Assembly: GCA_025128025.1 (NCBI GenBank)
Contig: JAHLYR010000010.1
Span: forward strand, 1-56,454
DNA from: Synechococcus sp. CS-1330
GTDB lineage: Bacteria > Cyanobacteriota > Cyanobacteriia > PCC-6307 > Cyanobiaceae
Length of the DNA stretch: 56,454 nucleotides
Direction of reading: 5' to 3'
In this document: positions 17,649 through 26,780 of the stretch, one piece after another
How the letters are laid out: each line of letters begins with the position of its first letter
How positions within the stretch are numbered: position 1 is the first letter of the stretch
Notes under the pieces: generated by a model
What the model was told of the DNA's origin: nothing
Seen by the model: the letters and a program-made list of their open reading frames with translations, nothing else
The model's database searches: none
Program-made: the position numbers and the translations under genes

Positions 17649-18994
17649 TTGCGCGCCAGCCACAGCCCGGTGCCGCCAAACAGCAGCACCAGGGCAAAGC
17701 AGAAGCCGGTCCAAAGCGGTAGCCCCCAGCCCGCCACCGCCAGTGGCGCCACCACTGTCACTCCCCCTCCGGCCAAAAAAGGCTGCAGCATCAGCTGCTT
17801 GATCGAGAAGGCCGGTAGGGCGTCGCTGCGGTCGTCTGGATCGGCCATGCGCAGTAGCAGCAGGCCGCTGGCCGCCACTCCCGTGGCCTGGCCAAACTCA
17901 ATCACCGCCCGCTCAAACCAGTCGGCGGGCAGCAGCCGCGGTGCTAGTAGCAGGGTCACCGCTAGGTTCCAGACCAGGCCGCCTAGGGCAAGCACCGTCA
18001 GCGGCAGCCAGTCGGCCTTGAGCAGAGCCAGATCCAGCCCGGCGGTGGCGGCGGTGATCAGCAAATCTGCTGAAAGGGTGCCCACCTGGCCTTGCACCGC
18101 TGAAGAGGCCCAATGGGCTTTGCCGCTGCGCTCCAGCGCTAAACGCACCAGCAGCGACCCCACGATGGCTAACGGAAACACCGGCAGCGCATCAACAACG
18201 CTGCCAACGCCATCCCCGAGCCCAGAGGTGAGCCAGCGCAATCCGGCCAGTAGCGCCACGCCCGTGAGCACGGCCATGCCCGCCAGGGCCAGGTTCACCG
18301 CCCAAGCCGCCGCCCAGGCCGCCACGCCACCCGAATCGCCGCTGGCCGTGCTGGTGGGTTCGCTGGCGGCGCTGCCTGGGGCATCGGCCAGTAGCCAGCC
18401 GCGGCTGCGGGCCAGCACCACCACCAGCCCTCCCACCAAAGTTGAGGAGAGCAGCCCCACCGTGGCCATGGCTAATCCCAGGGCCTGGCCGCCGGGAAAG
18501 CCCAGGGCCGCATAGCTCGGCCCCATCGCTGCTGCGGAGCCATGGCCGCCCTCGTAGGCCACCTCGATCAGGCAGGCCATCACTGGGCTCACCCCCAGCC
18601 AGGGCTGCAGCACCAGCAGCACGGCCAGGCCCCCCACCACGTATTGGCCGAAGGCCAGCACCAGCGCCAGCGACACCTGCCCCGACACCGGCCGCCACAG
18701 GCCTTCCAGCTGGGGCAGCGGTTTGCCCAACATCAGCGAGCCGAACACCAGGGTGAGCAGCACCAGCGGCAGGTCGGCCCACAGGTCCATCACCGCCGGG
18801 GGCAGCAGCGGCCAGAGGCCGGCGGGGGCCAGCAACAGCCCCAGCAGCCCCGCCACCAATGCCTCAGGCACTCCCCAGAGCCGCAGCTGCAGCCGCGTGC
18901 CGATGGCCCGCCCCACCGCCAGGATCAGGCTGAGGCAGGCCATGGCCAGCGCCAGCAACTCCAGCTCGGGCAGCAGCGCGCTGAATTCGCTCAC
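17630..18994 (-). CDS. GltS-like sodium/glutamate symporter family protein
   Basis: The 454-residue membrane protein has about ten to twelve predicted helices. The segment EVAYEGGHGSAAAMGPSYAALGFPGG (mid first half) is the GltS hallmark GGHG(T/S)AAAMGP re-entrant loop. The family exchanges or imports glutamate with sodium, but the substrate is not certain here. The GTG start overlaps the stop of the S9 peptidase (GTGA), so peptidase and transporter are made together. Its 3' end overlaps the convergent aldolase gene by 19 bases. Confidence 0.82.
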   Translation of the reverse strand: MSEFSALLPELELLALAMACLSLILAVGRAIGTRLQLRLWGVPEALVAGLLGLLLAPAGLWPLLPPAVMDLWADLPLVLLTLVFGSLMLGKPLPQLEGLWRPVSGQVSLALVLAFGQYVVGGLAVLLVLQPWLGVSPVMACLIEVAYEGGHGSAAAMGPSYAALGFPGGQALGLAMATVGLLSSTLVGGLVVVLARSRGWLLADAPGSAASEPTSTASGDSGGVAAWAAAWAVNLALAGMAVLTGVALLAGLRWLTSGLGDGVGSVVDALPVFPLAIVGSLLVRLALERSGKAHWASSAVQGQVGTLSADLLITAATAGLDLALLKADWLPLTVLALGGLVWNLAVTLLLAPRLLPADWFERAVIEFGQATGVAASGLLLLRMADPDDRSDALPAFSIKQLMLQPFLAGGGVTVVAPLAVAGWGLPLWTGFCFALVLLFGGTGLWLARNQAPAP

Positions 18995-20928
18995 AGGTTG
19001 AAGTGCCGGCGGAAGAAAGCCTCGGTGGCCTCCAGGACGCGGATCAAGCTGGCACCGTCGCGGAAACCGTGGCCCTCCTGCGGGAAGCGGTGCACCTCCA
19101 CCGGGATGGCGTTGGCTGCGAGCGCTGCTGCCATGCGGTCGGTCTGCTCCGGTGGCACCACCTTGTCATCGAGGCCCTGAAAAAAGATCACGGGGCAGCG
19201 GATTTGATCGGCGTGGGCCAGTGGTGAGCGGGCCTCGTAGGTGGCGCGCGCTTCCGGCCAGGGGCCGATCAGCCCATCGAGATAGCGGGCTTCAAAGCGA
19301 TGGCTCTCAGACGCCAACGCGCTGGGGTCTGCTACGCCGTAGCGGCTCGCGCCGGCGCGAAATACGTCCGTGAAGCAGAGGGCGGCCAGGGTGGTGAAGC
19401 CGCCGGCACTGCCGCCTTCGATGGCGATGCGGTCGGGATCGGCCCGGCCCGCCGCCACCAGGGCTTGGGCGGCGGCGGCGCAATCGTCCACATCCACCAC
19501 GCCCCACTGGCTAGCGAGCCGCTGCCTGTAGGCGCGGCCGAAGCCGGTCGAGCCGCCGTAGTTCACATCCACCACCCCCCAGCCTCGAGTTGTCCAAAAC
19601 TGAATGGCCAAGTTCTGGGCCGTGCGGGCCATGGCGGTGGGGCCGCTGTGGCTTTTCACCAGCAAGGGTGCCTCGCGGTGGGCTCCCCCGGCTGGGGGGT
19701 AAAACCAGGCGTGGCTGCGGGCGCCGCCGTGGCCCTCAAACCACAGCTCCTGCGGCAGGCTGATCGCCTGCGGCGCAAGAGGGCAGGCCGCAGCAGGGCT
19801 GTGCCACCAGTTGCCGCTGGCCAGGTCTAGCTCGAGCAGGCCCGCGGCTTCAGTTGCTGAACCGGCGATGCAGGCCAGCCGTCCCCTTTCGGCGCAAAGA
19901 CCGGCCAGATCATCAAAGGGGATGGCCAGTGGTTGCCACTGGCCGGCGTTTTCTGCCCGGCTGGGTAGGGCCACCCGGCCCAGCTGCCAGCGCCCCTGCA
20001 GGCAGGCGGTGGCCAGCAGCTGCTCGCCATCCCAGGCCTGGGTGCCCATACCGAACACCCACTGGGGTAGGCCGAATTCCGCCTGCATGGGCAGCAGCGG
20101 CCGCCAATGCAGCGGCGCCTCTGCGCCGAGGGTTTCTGCGTCGACTCCCTCGGCGTTATCGAGCTGCTCGAGGTTCCAGAAGCCGGAGCGATCGTTTGCC
20201 ACCACCAGGTGGGGCCCGCACCAGAGCGGCTGGAACACCGAAATGTCCGGGTTTGGCTCCGCCCCCGATCCGGCGACCAGGCGGCGGCCGCTGAGCTGGC
20301 CTGCCCCATCGAAGTGCCCCAGCCACAGCTGGCTGCGCTCCCAGGGCATGAAGGGCTGCTGCCACTCCACCCAGGCCAGCCCCTCGCCGGAGGGGCTCAG
20401 GGCCGGGTAGCCGCAGAAGTCGGCGGGCTCCACCAGCGGCTGGGGCTCGCCACCTTCCAGCCCAACAGCCACCAGCTGGTCGCAGCCAGCACCTTCATCA
20501 CTGCCGCTTTCCAGTACGCCAATCCAGCGGTCGCGGCAGGCATCGATCAAGCCGCCGCCGTAGGCACCTGGCGGGCTGAGCCGTCGCGGCTGGCAACTGC
20601 TGCTATCGAGCTCCAGCAGCCAGAGGCAGCGGTCGCCGTCGTGGCTGAACACCGCCACCGGCCGGCCATCGCTCCGGTGGCCCAGGGCCGTACTGCCGCC
20701 TCCGTATTCATGCACCCGGCTGCGCAGATTCCAGCTGCCAGGGGTTAGCTCCTCTGCTGGCTGGTCTGGCCCCAAGCGCCGCAGCAGGGTCGTGCGTCCC
20801 CCTTCATGGGGTCGCTGCTCCAGCCAATAGAGCACCCCGTCTAGTAGTCGTGGCTCCCGCAGGCTGGGGGTTTGGCCCACCACAACAAAGGCGGGAAGGG
20901 CTCCAGGGGGGTCAGCCACCGCATGCAC
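18991..20928 (-). CDS. S9 family (prolyl oligopeptidase-like) peptidase
   Basis: This is a 645-residue protein with an N-terminal beta-propeller-like region (to about residue 370, Trp- and Gly-rich repeats) and a C-terminal alpha/beta hydrolase. The nucleophile serine lies in IEGGSAGGFT, the acid in FQGLDDKVVPPEQ and the histidine in FPQEGHGFR, so the triad is complete. It is of the acylaminoacyl-peptidase/dipeptidyl-peptidase type that trims short peptides. No signal peptide is seen, so it is cytoplasmic. The start is GTG 20928, and 19 bases separate it from the divergent def start. It is coupled to the GltS-like gene downstream. Confidence 0.9.
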   Translation of the reverse strand: MHAVADPPGALPAFVVVGQTPSLREPRLLDGVLYWLEQRPHEGGRTTLLRRLGPDQPAEELTPGSWNLRSRVHEYGGGSTALGHRSDGRPVAVFSHDGDRCLWLLELDSSSCQPRRLSPPGAYGGGLIDACRDRWIGVLESGSDEGAGCDQLVAVGLEGGEPQPLVEPADFCGYPALSPSGEGLAWVEWQQPFMPWERSQLWLGHFDGAGQLSGRRLVAGSGAEPNPDISVFQPLWCGPHLVVANDRSGFWNLEQLDNAEGVDAETLGAEAPLHWRPLLPMQAEFGLPQWVFGMGTQAWDGEQLLATACLQGRWQLGRVALPSRAENAGQWQPLAIPFDDLAGLCAERGRLACIAGSATEAAGLLELDLASGNWWHSPAAACPLAPQAISLPQELWFEGHGGARSHAWFYPPAGGAHREAPLLVKSHSGPTAMARTAQNLAIQFWTTRGWGVVDVNYGGSTGFGRAYRQRLASQWGVVDVDDCAAAAQALVAAGRADPDRIAIEGGSAGGFTTLAALCFTDVFRAGASRYGVADPSALASESHRFEARYLDGLIGPWPEARATYEARSPLAHADQIRCPVIFFQGLDDKVVPPEQTDRMAAALAANAIPVEVHRFPQEGHGFRDGASLIRVLEATEAFFRRHFNL

Positions 20929-20947
20929 CGAGGGATAACGACTTAAA

Positions 20948-21592
20948 GTGGATGTCGTTCGATCAAGTATCGCGTTGGCCCGCAGTTCAGCCGGCAGCTT
21001 TGCCCAGATGGCACGCTCCGCCGTTCAGGCCAGCCGCGGCGTTCAAGTGCCGAAGGATGCCATTGAGGAGTCCCCCCTCACGATTCACACCCTTGGTGAT
21101 GGGGTGCTGCGCGCCCCTGCCAAGCGCATCAGCAAGGTTGATGAGAGTGTGCGAGATCTGGCCCGGGACATGCTGCGCAGCATGTACGCGGCCAAGGGCA
21201 TCGGTTTGGCGGCACCCCAGGTGGGAGTGCATAAGCAGCTGCTGGTGATTGATCTTGATCCCGAGAATGCCGCTGCAGCGCCGCTGGTTTTGATCAATCC
21301 TGAGATCGCCTGCTTCGGCGCTGCGATCGAGACCTACGAGGAAGGTTGCCTCAGCATTCCTGGCGTTTACCTGAATGTGGTGCGCCCTGCCACGGTCGAG
21401 GTCAGCTATCGCGACGAGATGGGCCGCCCCCAACGGCTCAAGGCTGATGGTCTGCTGGCCCGCTGCATCCAGCACGAGATGGACCACCTCGAAGGTGTGC
21501 TTTTCGTCGATCGGGTTACCGATGAGCTCAGCCTCAATGAAGGCCTGCTGGAAAAGGGCTTTCAACGGGCAGATGTCCGTTCCATCCGCTGA
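20948..21592 (+). CDS. def: Peptide deformylase
   Basis: The protein has all three metal-site motifs: GIGLAAPQVG (motif 1), EGCLSIPG (motif 2, Cys ligand) and IQHEMDHLEGVLF (motif 3, HExxH). It removes the formyl group from nascent proteins. The start is uncertain: GTG 20948 gives 214 residues, TTG 20975 and ATG 21008 give shorter forms, and the first 40 residues are non-catalytic in any case. The gene is divergent from the S9 peptidase with only 19 bases between starts, so the two promoters must overlap or lie inside the genes. Confidence 0.93.
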   Translation: MDVVRSSIALARSSAGSFAQMARSAVQASRGVQVPKDAIEESPLTIHTLGDGVLRAPAKRISKVDESVRDLARDMLRSMYAAKGIGLAAPQVGVHKQLLVIDLDPENAAAAPLVLINPEIACFGAAIETYEEGCLSIPGVYLNVVRPATVEVSYRDEMGRPQRLKADGLLARCIQHEMDHLEGVLFVDRVTDELSLNEGLLEKGFQRADVRSIR

Positions 21593-21604
21593 TCGTTTTT
21601 CTCC

Positions 21605-21802
21605 ATGCCGATGAAACCCCTGGCCGGCTTGTTTCTGGCCCTGGCCTGCCTGCTGGGCATCGCTTCCACCGGCTCAGTGTTTGAGCTCGCCTATGGCGAC
21701 CCCGACCTAGGCCTGCAGGCCACCCGTTGGATTCTGGGCCTGAGCCTGCCTGGCACGGTTGCGGCCCTGTTGGTTGCCATCCGGATCAACAAGCCGGCCT
21801 AG
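21605..21802 (+). CDS. Small two-helix membrane protein (65 aa)
   Basis: There are two hydrophobic segments (residues about 6-25 and 42-60) separated by a short acidic, Gly-rich loop (ELAYGDPDLG). It starts 13 bases after the def stop, so it is probably in the def transcript. The function is unknown; its size and topology resemble conserved cyanobacterial membrane miniproteins. Confidence 0.6.
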   Translation: MPMKPLAGLFLALACLLGIASTGSVFELAYGDPDLGLQATRWILGLSLPGTVAALLVAIRINKPA

Positions 21803-21817
21803 CCCTAGCTGGATGCC

Positions 21818-22495
21818 GTGCATACGATTAAGCCCATCTTGCTTGCCAATGCCGTGATGCGATTGCCCCAACTGGGTGCCAATTCCCTCCCCCTGGCAGC
21901 TGGAGCTTGCGCCGCTGCGGTGGCCTTTGCTGCCACCCCAGCCATGGCCAGCGCCCTGTTTCAAGCTGCGGATCTCAGCCAGGAGCGTTTTGTGCTGGTG
22001 GCAGCGCCCATCGGCGATGGCGTCCGCGCCCAGCTCAACATCTATGAGCAGGTAAAGCCGACCCGGCCCTGTTTTGCCGTAGCCCCTGGCTCACCAGCTC
22101 CGGTGGACCCCCTGCTTGCAACTTTTGATTTCAGCGGCATCTGCAGCCGCTTCATCGATGCCAACGGCTACTCGGTGCGTGTAGGCGGCGCAGATCTGGC
22201 CACGAGTTATCGCCTAACAGTTCTGCGTCAGAGCGGCGACAACGTGCTGCTGGCCGTGCCCACCAAGGCCGGGGCGGGCCCGGAAATGCTGGTTGCCCGC
22301 ACCAAGGGTCCGGGCGCTGGCTTCCTCCAGTTGGTGTTTGAACCGGGCTGGCAGCTTAAGCGCCGGGCCTACGGCGGTCGAAATCTGGGCCACGTGTATC
22401 TCTACCGCGATACCTGGCCAGATACGGCGATCCAGCCTGGGCTGCCAGTAGTGGCGCCCAGCCCCATTTCAGACCTTTCTGGCACCGGGCGCTGA
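21818..22495 (+). CDS. DUF3747-type exported protein
   Basis: The 225-residue product carries a signal peptide (hydrophobic stretch near residues 24-44, ending AMASA). The mature part begins LFQAADLSQERFVLVAAPIG and contains INIYEQ-like, RPCFAV and FSGICSRFIDANGYSVRVGG segments typical of DUF3747, a cyanobacterial family of unknown function. Two cysteines could pair. The start GTG 21818 is the outermost choice; ATG 21857 also leaves a workable signal peptide. It follows the small membrane gene by 15 bases. Confidence 0.75.
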   Translation: MHTIKPILLANAVMRLPQLGANSLPLAAGACAAAVAFAATPAMASALFQAADLSQERFVLVAAPIGDGVRAQLNIYEQVKPTRPCFAVAPGSPAPVDPLLATFDFSGICSRFIDANGYSVRVGGADLATSYRLTVLRQSGDNVLLAVPTKAGAGPEMLVARTKGPGAGFLQLVFEPGWQLKRRAYGGRNLGHVYLYRDTWPDTAIQPGLPVVAPSPISDLSGTGR

Positions 22496-22571
22496 CCTGG
22501 AAGCAGGAGGAATGGTCGGTGCGGAAAGGCAGTTGCTACATTGGCAAGCTCTGTGAGCAGCGCAGCGCTTC

Positions 22572-22742
22572 ATGACCCAGGTCACCGTCGGCGAAAACGA
22601 AGGGATTGAATCGGCCCTGCGCCGCTTCAAGCGCCAGGTGTCTAAGGCGGGCATCTTCGCTGACCTAAAGCGTCTGCGTCACCACGAGACACCGGTCGAG
22701 AAGTACAAGCGCAAGGCCCAGCAGCGCCGCCGCCGCCGTTGA
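22572..22742 (+). CDS. rpsU: 30S ribosomal protein S21
   Basis: The 56-residue frame begins [20 protein letters not shown], contains the family core [14 protein letters not shown], and ends in a run of arginines after KYKRKAQQ. S21 sits in the platform of the small subunit near the anti-Shine-Dalgarno and aids initiation. The length is normal for the family. It lies 76 bases after the DUF3747 gene and converges on comM, with a shared hairpin between them. Confidence 0.95.
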   Translation: MTQVTVGENEGIESALRRFKRQVSKAGIFADLKRLRHHETPVEKYKRKAQQRRRRR

Positions 22743-22756
22743 TTGCTTTGATCTGG

Positions 22757-22773
22757 TCTCGCGCTTAGCGAGA
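22757..22773. terminator. Possible bidirectional hairpin between rpsU and comM
   Basis: TCTCGC-GCTTA-GCGAGA forms a perfect six-base stem 14 bases after the rpsU stop. The comM stop codon (22765-22767) lies in its loop. Neither side has a clear T run, so termination strength is doubtful. Confidence 0.35.
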
Positions 22774-24336
22774 TACCCCTTGATCAAACGACCGGTAGGT
22801 GAGCGCTTCGGCAATTGCAGTTGCGCCAATGCTGGCTTGATCGTTTAGGTCGGCGATCGTTTGGGCAATCCGCAGCAGCCTGGCGCCAGCCCGGGCACTG
22901 AGTTGCCGGTGTTGAATCGCAGCCTCCCACACCTCTAGGGCTTCGCCTTCCAGTTGAAGCACTTGCTGCAGCTGACCTCCGGCGATGCGGCTGTTGCAGC
23001 AGCCCCCCGGATTGCGGGCAGCCATGTGGGCGCGGGCCCGGCGGACTCTTGCTCGTACCGCAGCGCTTGATTCGTCGCTGGTCGAGCTGCAGCCGTGGGC
23101 TCGAAACGGTGCCGTCAGTGCGGCGCTGGATGGCCGTCGCATGACCACCTGCAAATCAATGCGATCCAGCAGCGGGCCCGACAACCGGCCCCAGTAGCGC
23201 CGCCGCTGGCCCTCGCCGCAGCTGCACCTGCGCTCTGGATCGCCAAACCAGCCGCAGGGGCAGGGATTGGCCGCGGCCACCAGGGTGATGCGGCAGGGGA
23301 AGCGAGTTCGCTGGCGGGCGCGGTGAATCCAGACTTCGCCGTCTTCTAAGGGTTGGCGCAATTGGTCGAGCACGGACCGGCGAAATTCGGCCAGCTCATC
23401 GAGAAACAGCACTCCGTGGTGGGCCAGGGCCAGCTCCCCTGGTCTGGGTTGGCCACCTCCACCGATCAGCCCTGGCCCGGAGCAGCTGTGGTGGGGGCTG
23501 CGAAAGGGGCGGGTTTGCAGCAAGCCCTGGCTGCTGTCCAGCAGGCCCGCCACCGAGTGGACGGCTGTGAGCTCAAGGGCCTCCGCCGGATCGAGCGGGG
23601 GTAGCAGCCCCGCCAGTCGCTGGGCCAGCATTGTTTTGCCGCTGCCGGGTGGACCGCAGAGCAGCAGGTGGTGGCCTCCGGCCGCGGCGATCTCCAGGGC
23701 CCGGCGCCCGTGGGGCTGCCCTTTGACGTCGGCAAGATCTTCCGCCGGGGGCCTGGCGGTTTTAAGCGCTTTGGCTGGTTTAAGGGCGGTGGCAGGAGCA
23801 CGGGCAGGTGCGGCCGGACGGGCCCGCGGATGCTGCAGCCGCCATAAGGCCTGGCCGAGATCGGCGGCGCCCCACACCCGCAGCCCCTCCACCAATGCGG
23901 CCTCCCAGGCATTGGCCTGGGGCACGACCAGGGCCCGGGCGCCATGGTTCCGGGCCGCAATCGCAATCGCCAGCACCCCCCGGATCGGCCGCAAGCTGCC
24001 GTCCAGCCCCAACTCGCCGGCGCTCCAAACCTCGTTGTTGCTGGCGGCATCGAGCTGGCCACTGGCCAGCAGCAGGCCCAGGGCGATCGGCAGGTCAAAA
24101 GCCGGCCCCTCCTTGCGCAGGTCGGCGGGGGCCAGATTGACCACCACCCGCGTCAGCGGCACCTTCAGGCTGCTGTGGCGTATGGCCGAGCGCACCCGCT
24201 CCCGGGCTTCCTGCACCGCCGCATCGGCTAGGCCCACCAGCTGCAGGCCCGGCAAGCCGGGAGCTAGATCCACCTCCACCAGCACTGGCCTGGCCTCCAG
24301 ACCTTGCAGCGCTGCCGTCTTGCACCGTGCCAACAT
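22765..24336 (-). CDS. comM: YifB/ComM-type Mg-chelatase-related ATPase
   Basis: From ATG 24336 the protein has 523 residues. The N-terminal 170 residues (ARPVLVEVDLAPGLPGLQLVGLADAAVQEARERVRSA) form the Lon-protease-like domain. The AAA+ core has Walker A LLLCGPPGSGKTMLAQRLAG and Walker B HHGVLFLDELAEF. A zinc-finger-like segment NPCPCGWFGDPERRCSCG follows. In other bacteria ComM is a hexameric helicase promoting branch migration during natural transformation; cyanobacterial members are probably similar. The open frame continues about 90 codons upstream, but that part overlaps the HIT gene and looks non-coding. Confidence 0.92.
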   Translation of the reverse strand: MLARCKTAALQGLEARPVLVEVDLAPGLPGLQLVGLADAAVQEARERVRSAIRHSSLKVPLTRVVVNLAPADLRKEGPAFDLPIALGLLLASGQLDAASNNEVWSAGELGLDGSLRPIRGVLAIAIAARNHGARALVVPQANAWEAALVEGLRVWGAADLGQALWRLQHPRARPAAPARAPATALKPAKALKTARPPAEDLADVKGQPHGRRALEIAAAGGHHLLLCGPPGSGKTMLAQRLAGLLPPLDPAEALELTAVHSVAGLLDSSQGLLQTRPFRSPHHSCSGPGLIGGGGQPRPGELALAHHGVLFLDELAEFRRSVLDQLRQPLEDGEVWIHRARQRTRFPCRITLVAAANPCPCGWFGDPERRCSCGEGQRRRYWGRLSGPLLDRIDLQVVMRRPSSAALTAPFRAHGCSSTSDESSAAVRARVRRARAHMAARNPGGCCNSRIAGGQLQQVLQLEGEALEVWEAAIQHRQLSARAGARLLRIAQTIADLNDQASIGATAIAEALTYRSFDQGVSR

Positions 24337-24392
24337 CACGCCATGGGCCACTACATCGTTAGTGCCACCCCTGTCCCACCCCCTTTGCCCCT

Positions 24393-24734
24393 GTGAGCCA
24401 AGACACGATCTTTGGGCGCATCCTCCGCGGCGAGATCCCCTGCGATCAGGTTTATGCCGATGAGCATTGCCTGGCTTTCCGAGACGTAACGCCCCAGGCT
24501 CCAGTCCATGTGCTGGTGATTCCACGCCAGCCGATTGCCCAGCTTGCTGATGCCACCGCAGGGCACGAGGCCCTGCTCGGCCACCTGTTGCTGGTGGCTG
24601 CCCAGGTGGCACGCCAGGAGGGTCTGGAGTCGTTCCGCACGGTTATTAACAGCGGCGCGGATGCGGGCCAGACCGTGTTTCACCTGCATGTGCATGTGCT
24701 TGGTGGGCGTCCGCTGGCCTGGCCCCCGGGCTGA
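24393..24734 (+). CDS. HIT family nucleotide-binding protein
   Basis: The 113-residue protein is of the HINT type: FGRILRGEIPCDQVYADEHCLAFRD at the N terminus and the histidine triad HLHVHVLGG at the C terminus (HxHxH). Such proteins hydrolyse adenosine phosphoramidates and related nucleotides. The start is GTG 24393. It is divergent from comM (56 bases between starts) and 38 bases upstream of the ABC transporter. Confidence 0.93.
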   Translation: MSQDTIFGRILRGEIPCDQVYADEHCLAFRDVTPQAPVHVLVIPRQPIAQLADATAGHEALLGHLLLVAAQVARQEGLESFRTVINSGADAGQTVFHLHVHVLGGRPLAWPPG

Positions 24735-24772
24735 CCGCGGGCCCGCGACAATGACCTTATCCGACCTGCACC

Positions 24773-26764
24773 ATGAACCCCTTCAAGGCTCTTCGCGGTC
24801 AACTGGCGAAGTTGCAGCGCCTGGCCCAGCCCTATTTCCTGCCGGTAGACGACACCAAGAGCTGGCAGTTTCTACTGCTGGTGGTGGCGTTGCTTGCAGT
24901 GGTGGTAGGCAGCACCTTGTTGCTGCTCACTGGGGTTTTGGCTCTGACCGGGGCCTTGATCCCGGAATTGCGCAGCCGTTTCCTGCCCGGGGTGCCCGAG
25001 CAGGTGGCGGCACTTTGGAGCAGCCCGATCGGGCCGCTGGTGATGGTGCTGCTGACCGGAGGGCTGGGCTGTTTTGTGGCATTCCGCGGCAAGTTGCGTC
25101 ACGGGCGCTGGTTGCCCTGGTTGTTGATGGCGGTGATCACCCTGCTGATCCTGGTTATTAATGGCATCAATGTGGGGATTAGCTATGTAGCTCGCAATAT
25201 TGAAAATGCACTGGTCGGCTATAAGGCCGAGGAGTTTTGGAAGATCGTTGCTATTTATGCTTTTTGCTTAGTTATTGCTCTGCCGATCAGGGCAATTCAG
25301 AGTTATTTAATACCTAAGCTTGGCCTGCTGTGGCGCGAGTGGCTGAGCGGCCGCCTTTTGAGCCGATATCTTTCAAATCGGGCTTATTACGTTCTCAATC
25401 CAAATGATGAGTCGATCGAGGAGATTGACAACCCCGATCAGCGCATTTCGCAAGACGCAGCCAGTTTTACTGGCACCAGCCTCAGTGTCACGGTTGAGAT
25501 AATATCTGCCCTGCTCACTTTTGTCAGTTTTATAATTGTATTGTGGACTATCAGCGATAAACTTGCTTTAGTTCTGCTCGTTTATTCTGTTGGGGGCACT
25601 AGTTTAATTGTGTTTGCCAGCCGCAAGCTGGTGAACTTGAACTATCAACAGCTCAAGCTGGAGGCTGATTTCCGCTACGGACTGGTTCATATTCGAGATA
25701 ACGCTGAATCTATTGCTTTCTATCGTGGCGAGCAGCAGGAGGGTCGTGAGGCAGGCAGAAGGCTAGAAGGGGCGATTCAAAATTATGATCGCCTGATCAT
25801 CTGGGAGGCGCTAATTAGTGTGATTCAGCGCTCCTATGATTATTTTTCTCGTTTCCTGCCTTGGTTGGTGATAGCTCCTATTTACTTCGCTAAAGATGTT
25901 GATTTTGGAGTTTTTGGCCAGGCAAGTATTGCTTTCAGTCAAGTACTCTTTTCGGTGAGTTACATCGTTAATAATATCGACCGTCTTGCGGCGTTCTCGG
26001 CTTCTATCAGCCGACTTGAGGGTTTTCAGGGCAAGGTTGATTCAATCGGAATTGAAGCTGCAGCGCTTGAAGCCCGGTTTGCCGCCACGAGTACTGGTAG
26101 CAGTGGAAATTCGATTCTTGTTAGCCATGTCGATTTGGTGCCGCCCCGCACCAATCGCACCTTGATTCGCGACCTCAGTGTTGAGGTGGATCGTCATCAG
26201 CGTTTGCTGGTTGTGGGCCCATCTGGCTGCGGTAAAACCTCTTTCTTGCGCATGGTCAGTGGTCTGTGGCCCCCAGCTGCTGGTCGGGTGGAGCGGCCCA
26301 GTGAGGGAGATCTGCTGTTCATTCCCCAGAAGCCCTACATGCTGCTTGGCAGCCTGCGCGAGCAGCTTTGTTATCCGCTTCAGCCAGATCGCTTCAGCGA
26401 CGAGCAACTGCGCCACGTTTTGGAGCAGGTGCGGCTGCCTGAGCTGGTTGGGCGTTACCCCGATCTCGACATCATTCAGGATTGGCCTCGCCTGCTTTCC
26501 CTGGGCGAGCAGCAGCGTTTGGCCTTTGCGCGCCTGCTGCTCAACTCACCAAGTTTTGTTGTCCTAGATGAGGCCACCAGCGCCCTTGATGTGGCAACTG
26601 AGCGTCACCTTTATGCCCTGCTAGCTGAGCGGGAGATGGCTTTTGTGAGCGTCGGTCATAGGCCCACCCTCACCGCCTTCCATGACACCGTGCTGGAGCT
26701 CGATGGCAGCGGTAACTGGCGGCTGCTACCCGCGGCCGGCTATGACGTGGGCCGCCACGCCTGA
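24773..26764 (+). CDS. SbmA/BacA-like (ABC_membrane_2) transporter with fused ATPase
   Basis: The 663-residue half-transporter has an N-terminal membrane domain (helices at about 35-65, 80-103, 115-140, 155-180, 240-285 and 350-400), including NPDQRISQDAASFTG, typical of the SbmA/YddA/peroxisomal ABCD group. The C-terminal nucleotide-binding domain has Walker [16 protein letters not shown], signature LSLGEQQRLAFARLL and Walker B FVVLDEATSALD. Relatives move peptides, cobalamin or fatty acyl compounds; here the substrate is unknown. The middle (about 25190-26080) is visibly richer in A/T than the flanking parts. The HLIP gene starts 16 bases after the stop. Confidence 0.87.
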   Translation: MNPFKALRGQLAKLQRLAQPYFLPVDDTKSWQFLLLVVALLAVVVGSTLLLLTGVLALTGALIPELRSRFLPGVPEQVAALWSSPIGPLVMVLLTGGLGCFVAFRGKLRHGRWLPWLLMAVITLLILVINGINVGISYVARNIENALVGYKAEEFWKIVAIYAFCLVIALPIRAIQSYLIPKLGLLWREWLSGRLLSRYLSNRAYYVLNPNDESIEEIDNPDQRISQDAASFTGTSLSVTVEIISALLTFVSFIIVLWTISDKLALVLLVYSVGGTSLIVFASRKLVNLNYQQLKLEADFRYGLVHIRDNAESIAFYRGEQQEGREAGRRLEGAIQNYDRLIIWEALISVIQRSYDYFSRFLPWLVIAPIYFAKDVDFGVFGQASIAFSQVLFSVSYIVNNIDRLAAFSASISRLEGFQGKVDSIGIEAAALEARFAATSTGSSGNSILVSHVDLVPPRTNRTLIRDLSVEVDRHQRLLVVGPSGCGKTSFLRMVSGLWPPAAGRVERPSEGDLLFIPQKPYMLLGSLREQLCYPLQPDRFSDEQLRHVLEQVRLPELVGRYPDLDIIQDWPRLLSLGEQQRLAFARLLLNSPSFVVLDEATSALDVATERHLYALLAEREMAFVSVGHRPTLTAFHDTVLELDGSGNWRLLPAAGYDVGRHA

Positions 26765-26780
26765 TCTCCTCCCTGACTCC

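Noticed and set aside
24337-24612. Ninety-residue N-terminal extension of ComM
   Set aside because: It overlaps the HIT gene on the other strand and reads as a shadow. The known ComM start pattern begins at 24336.
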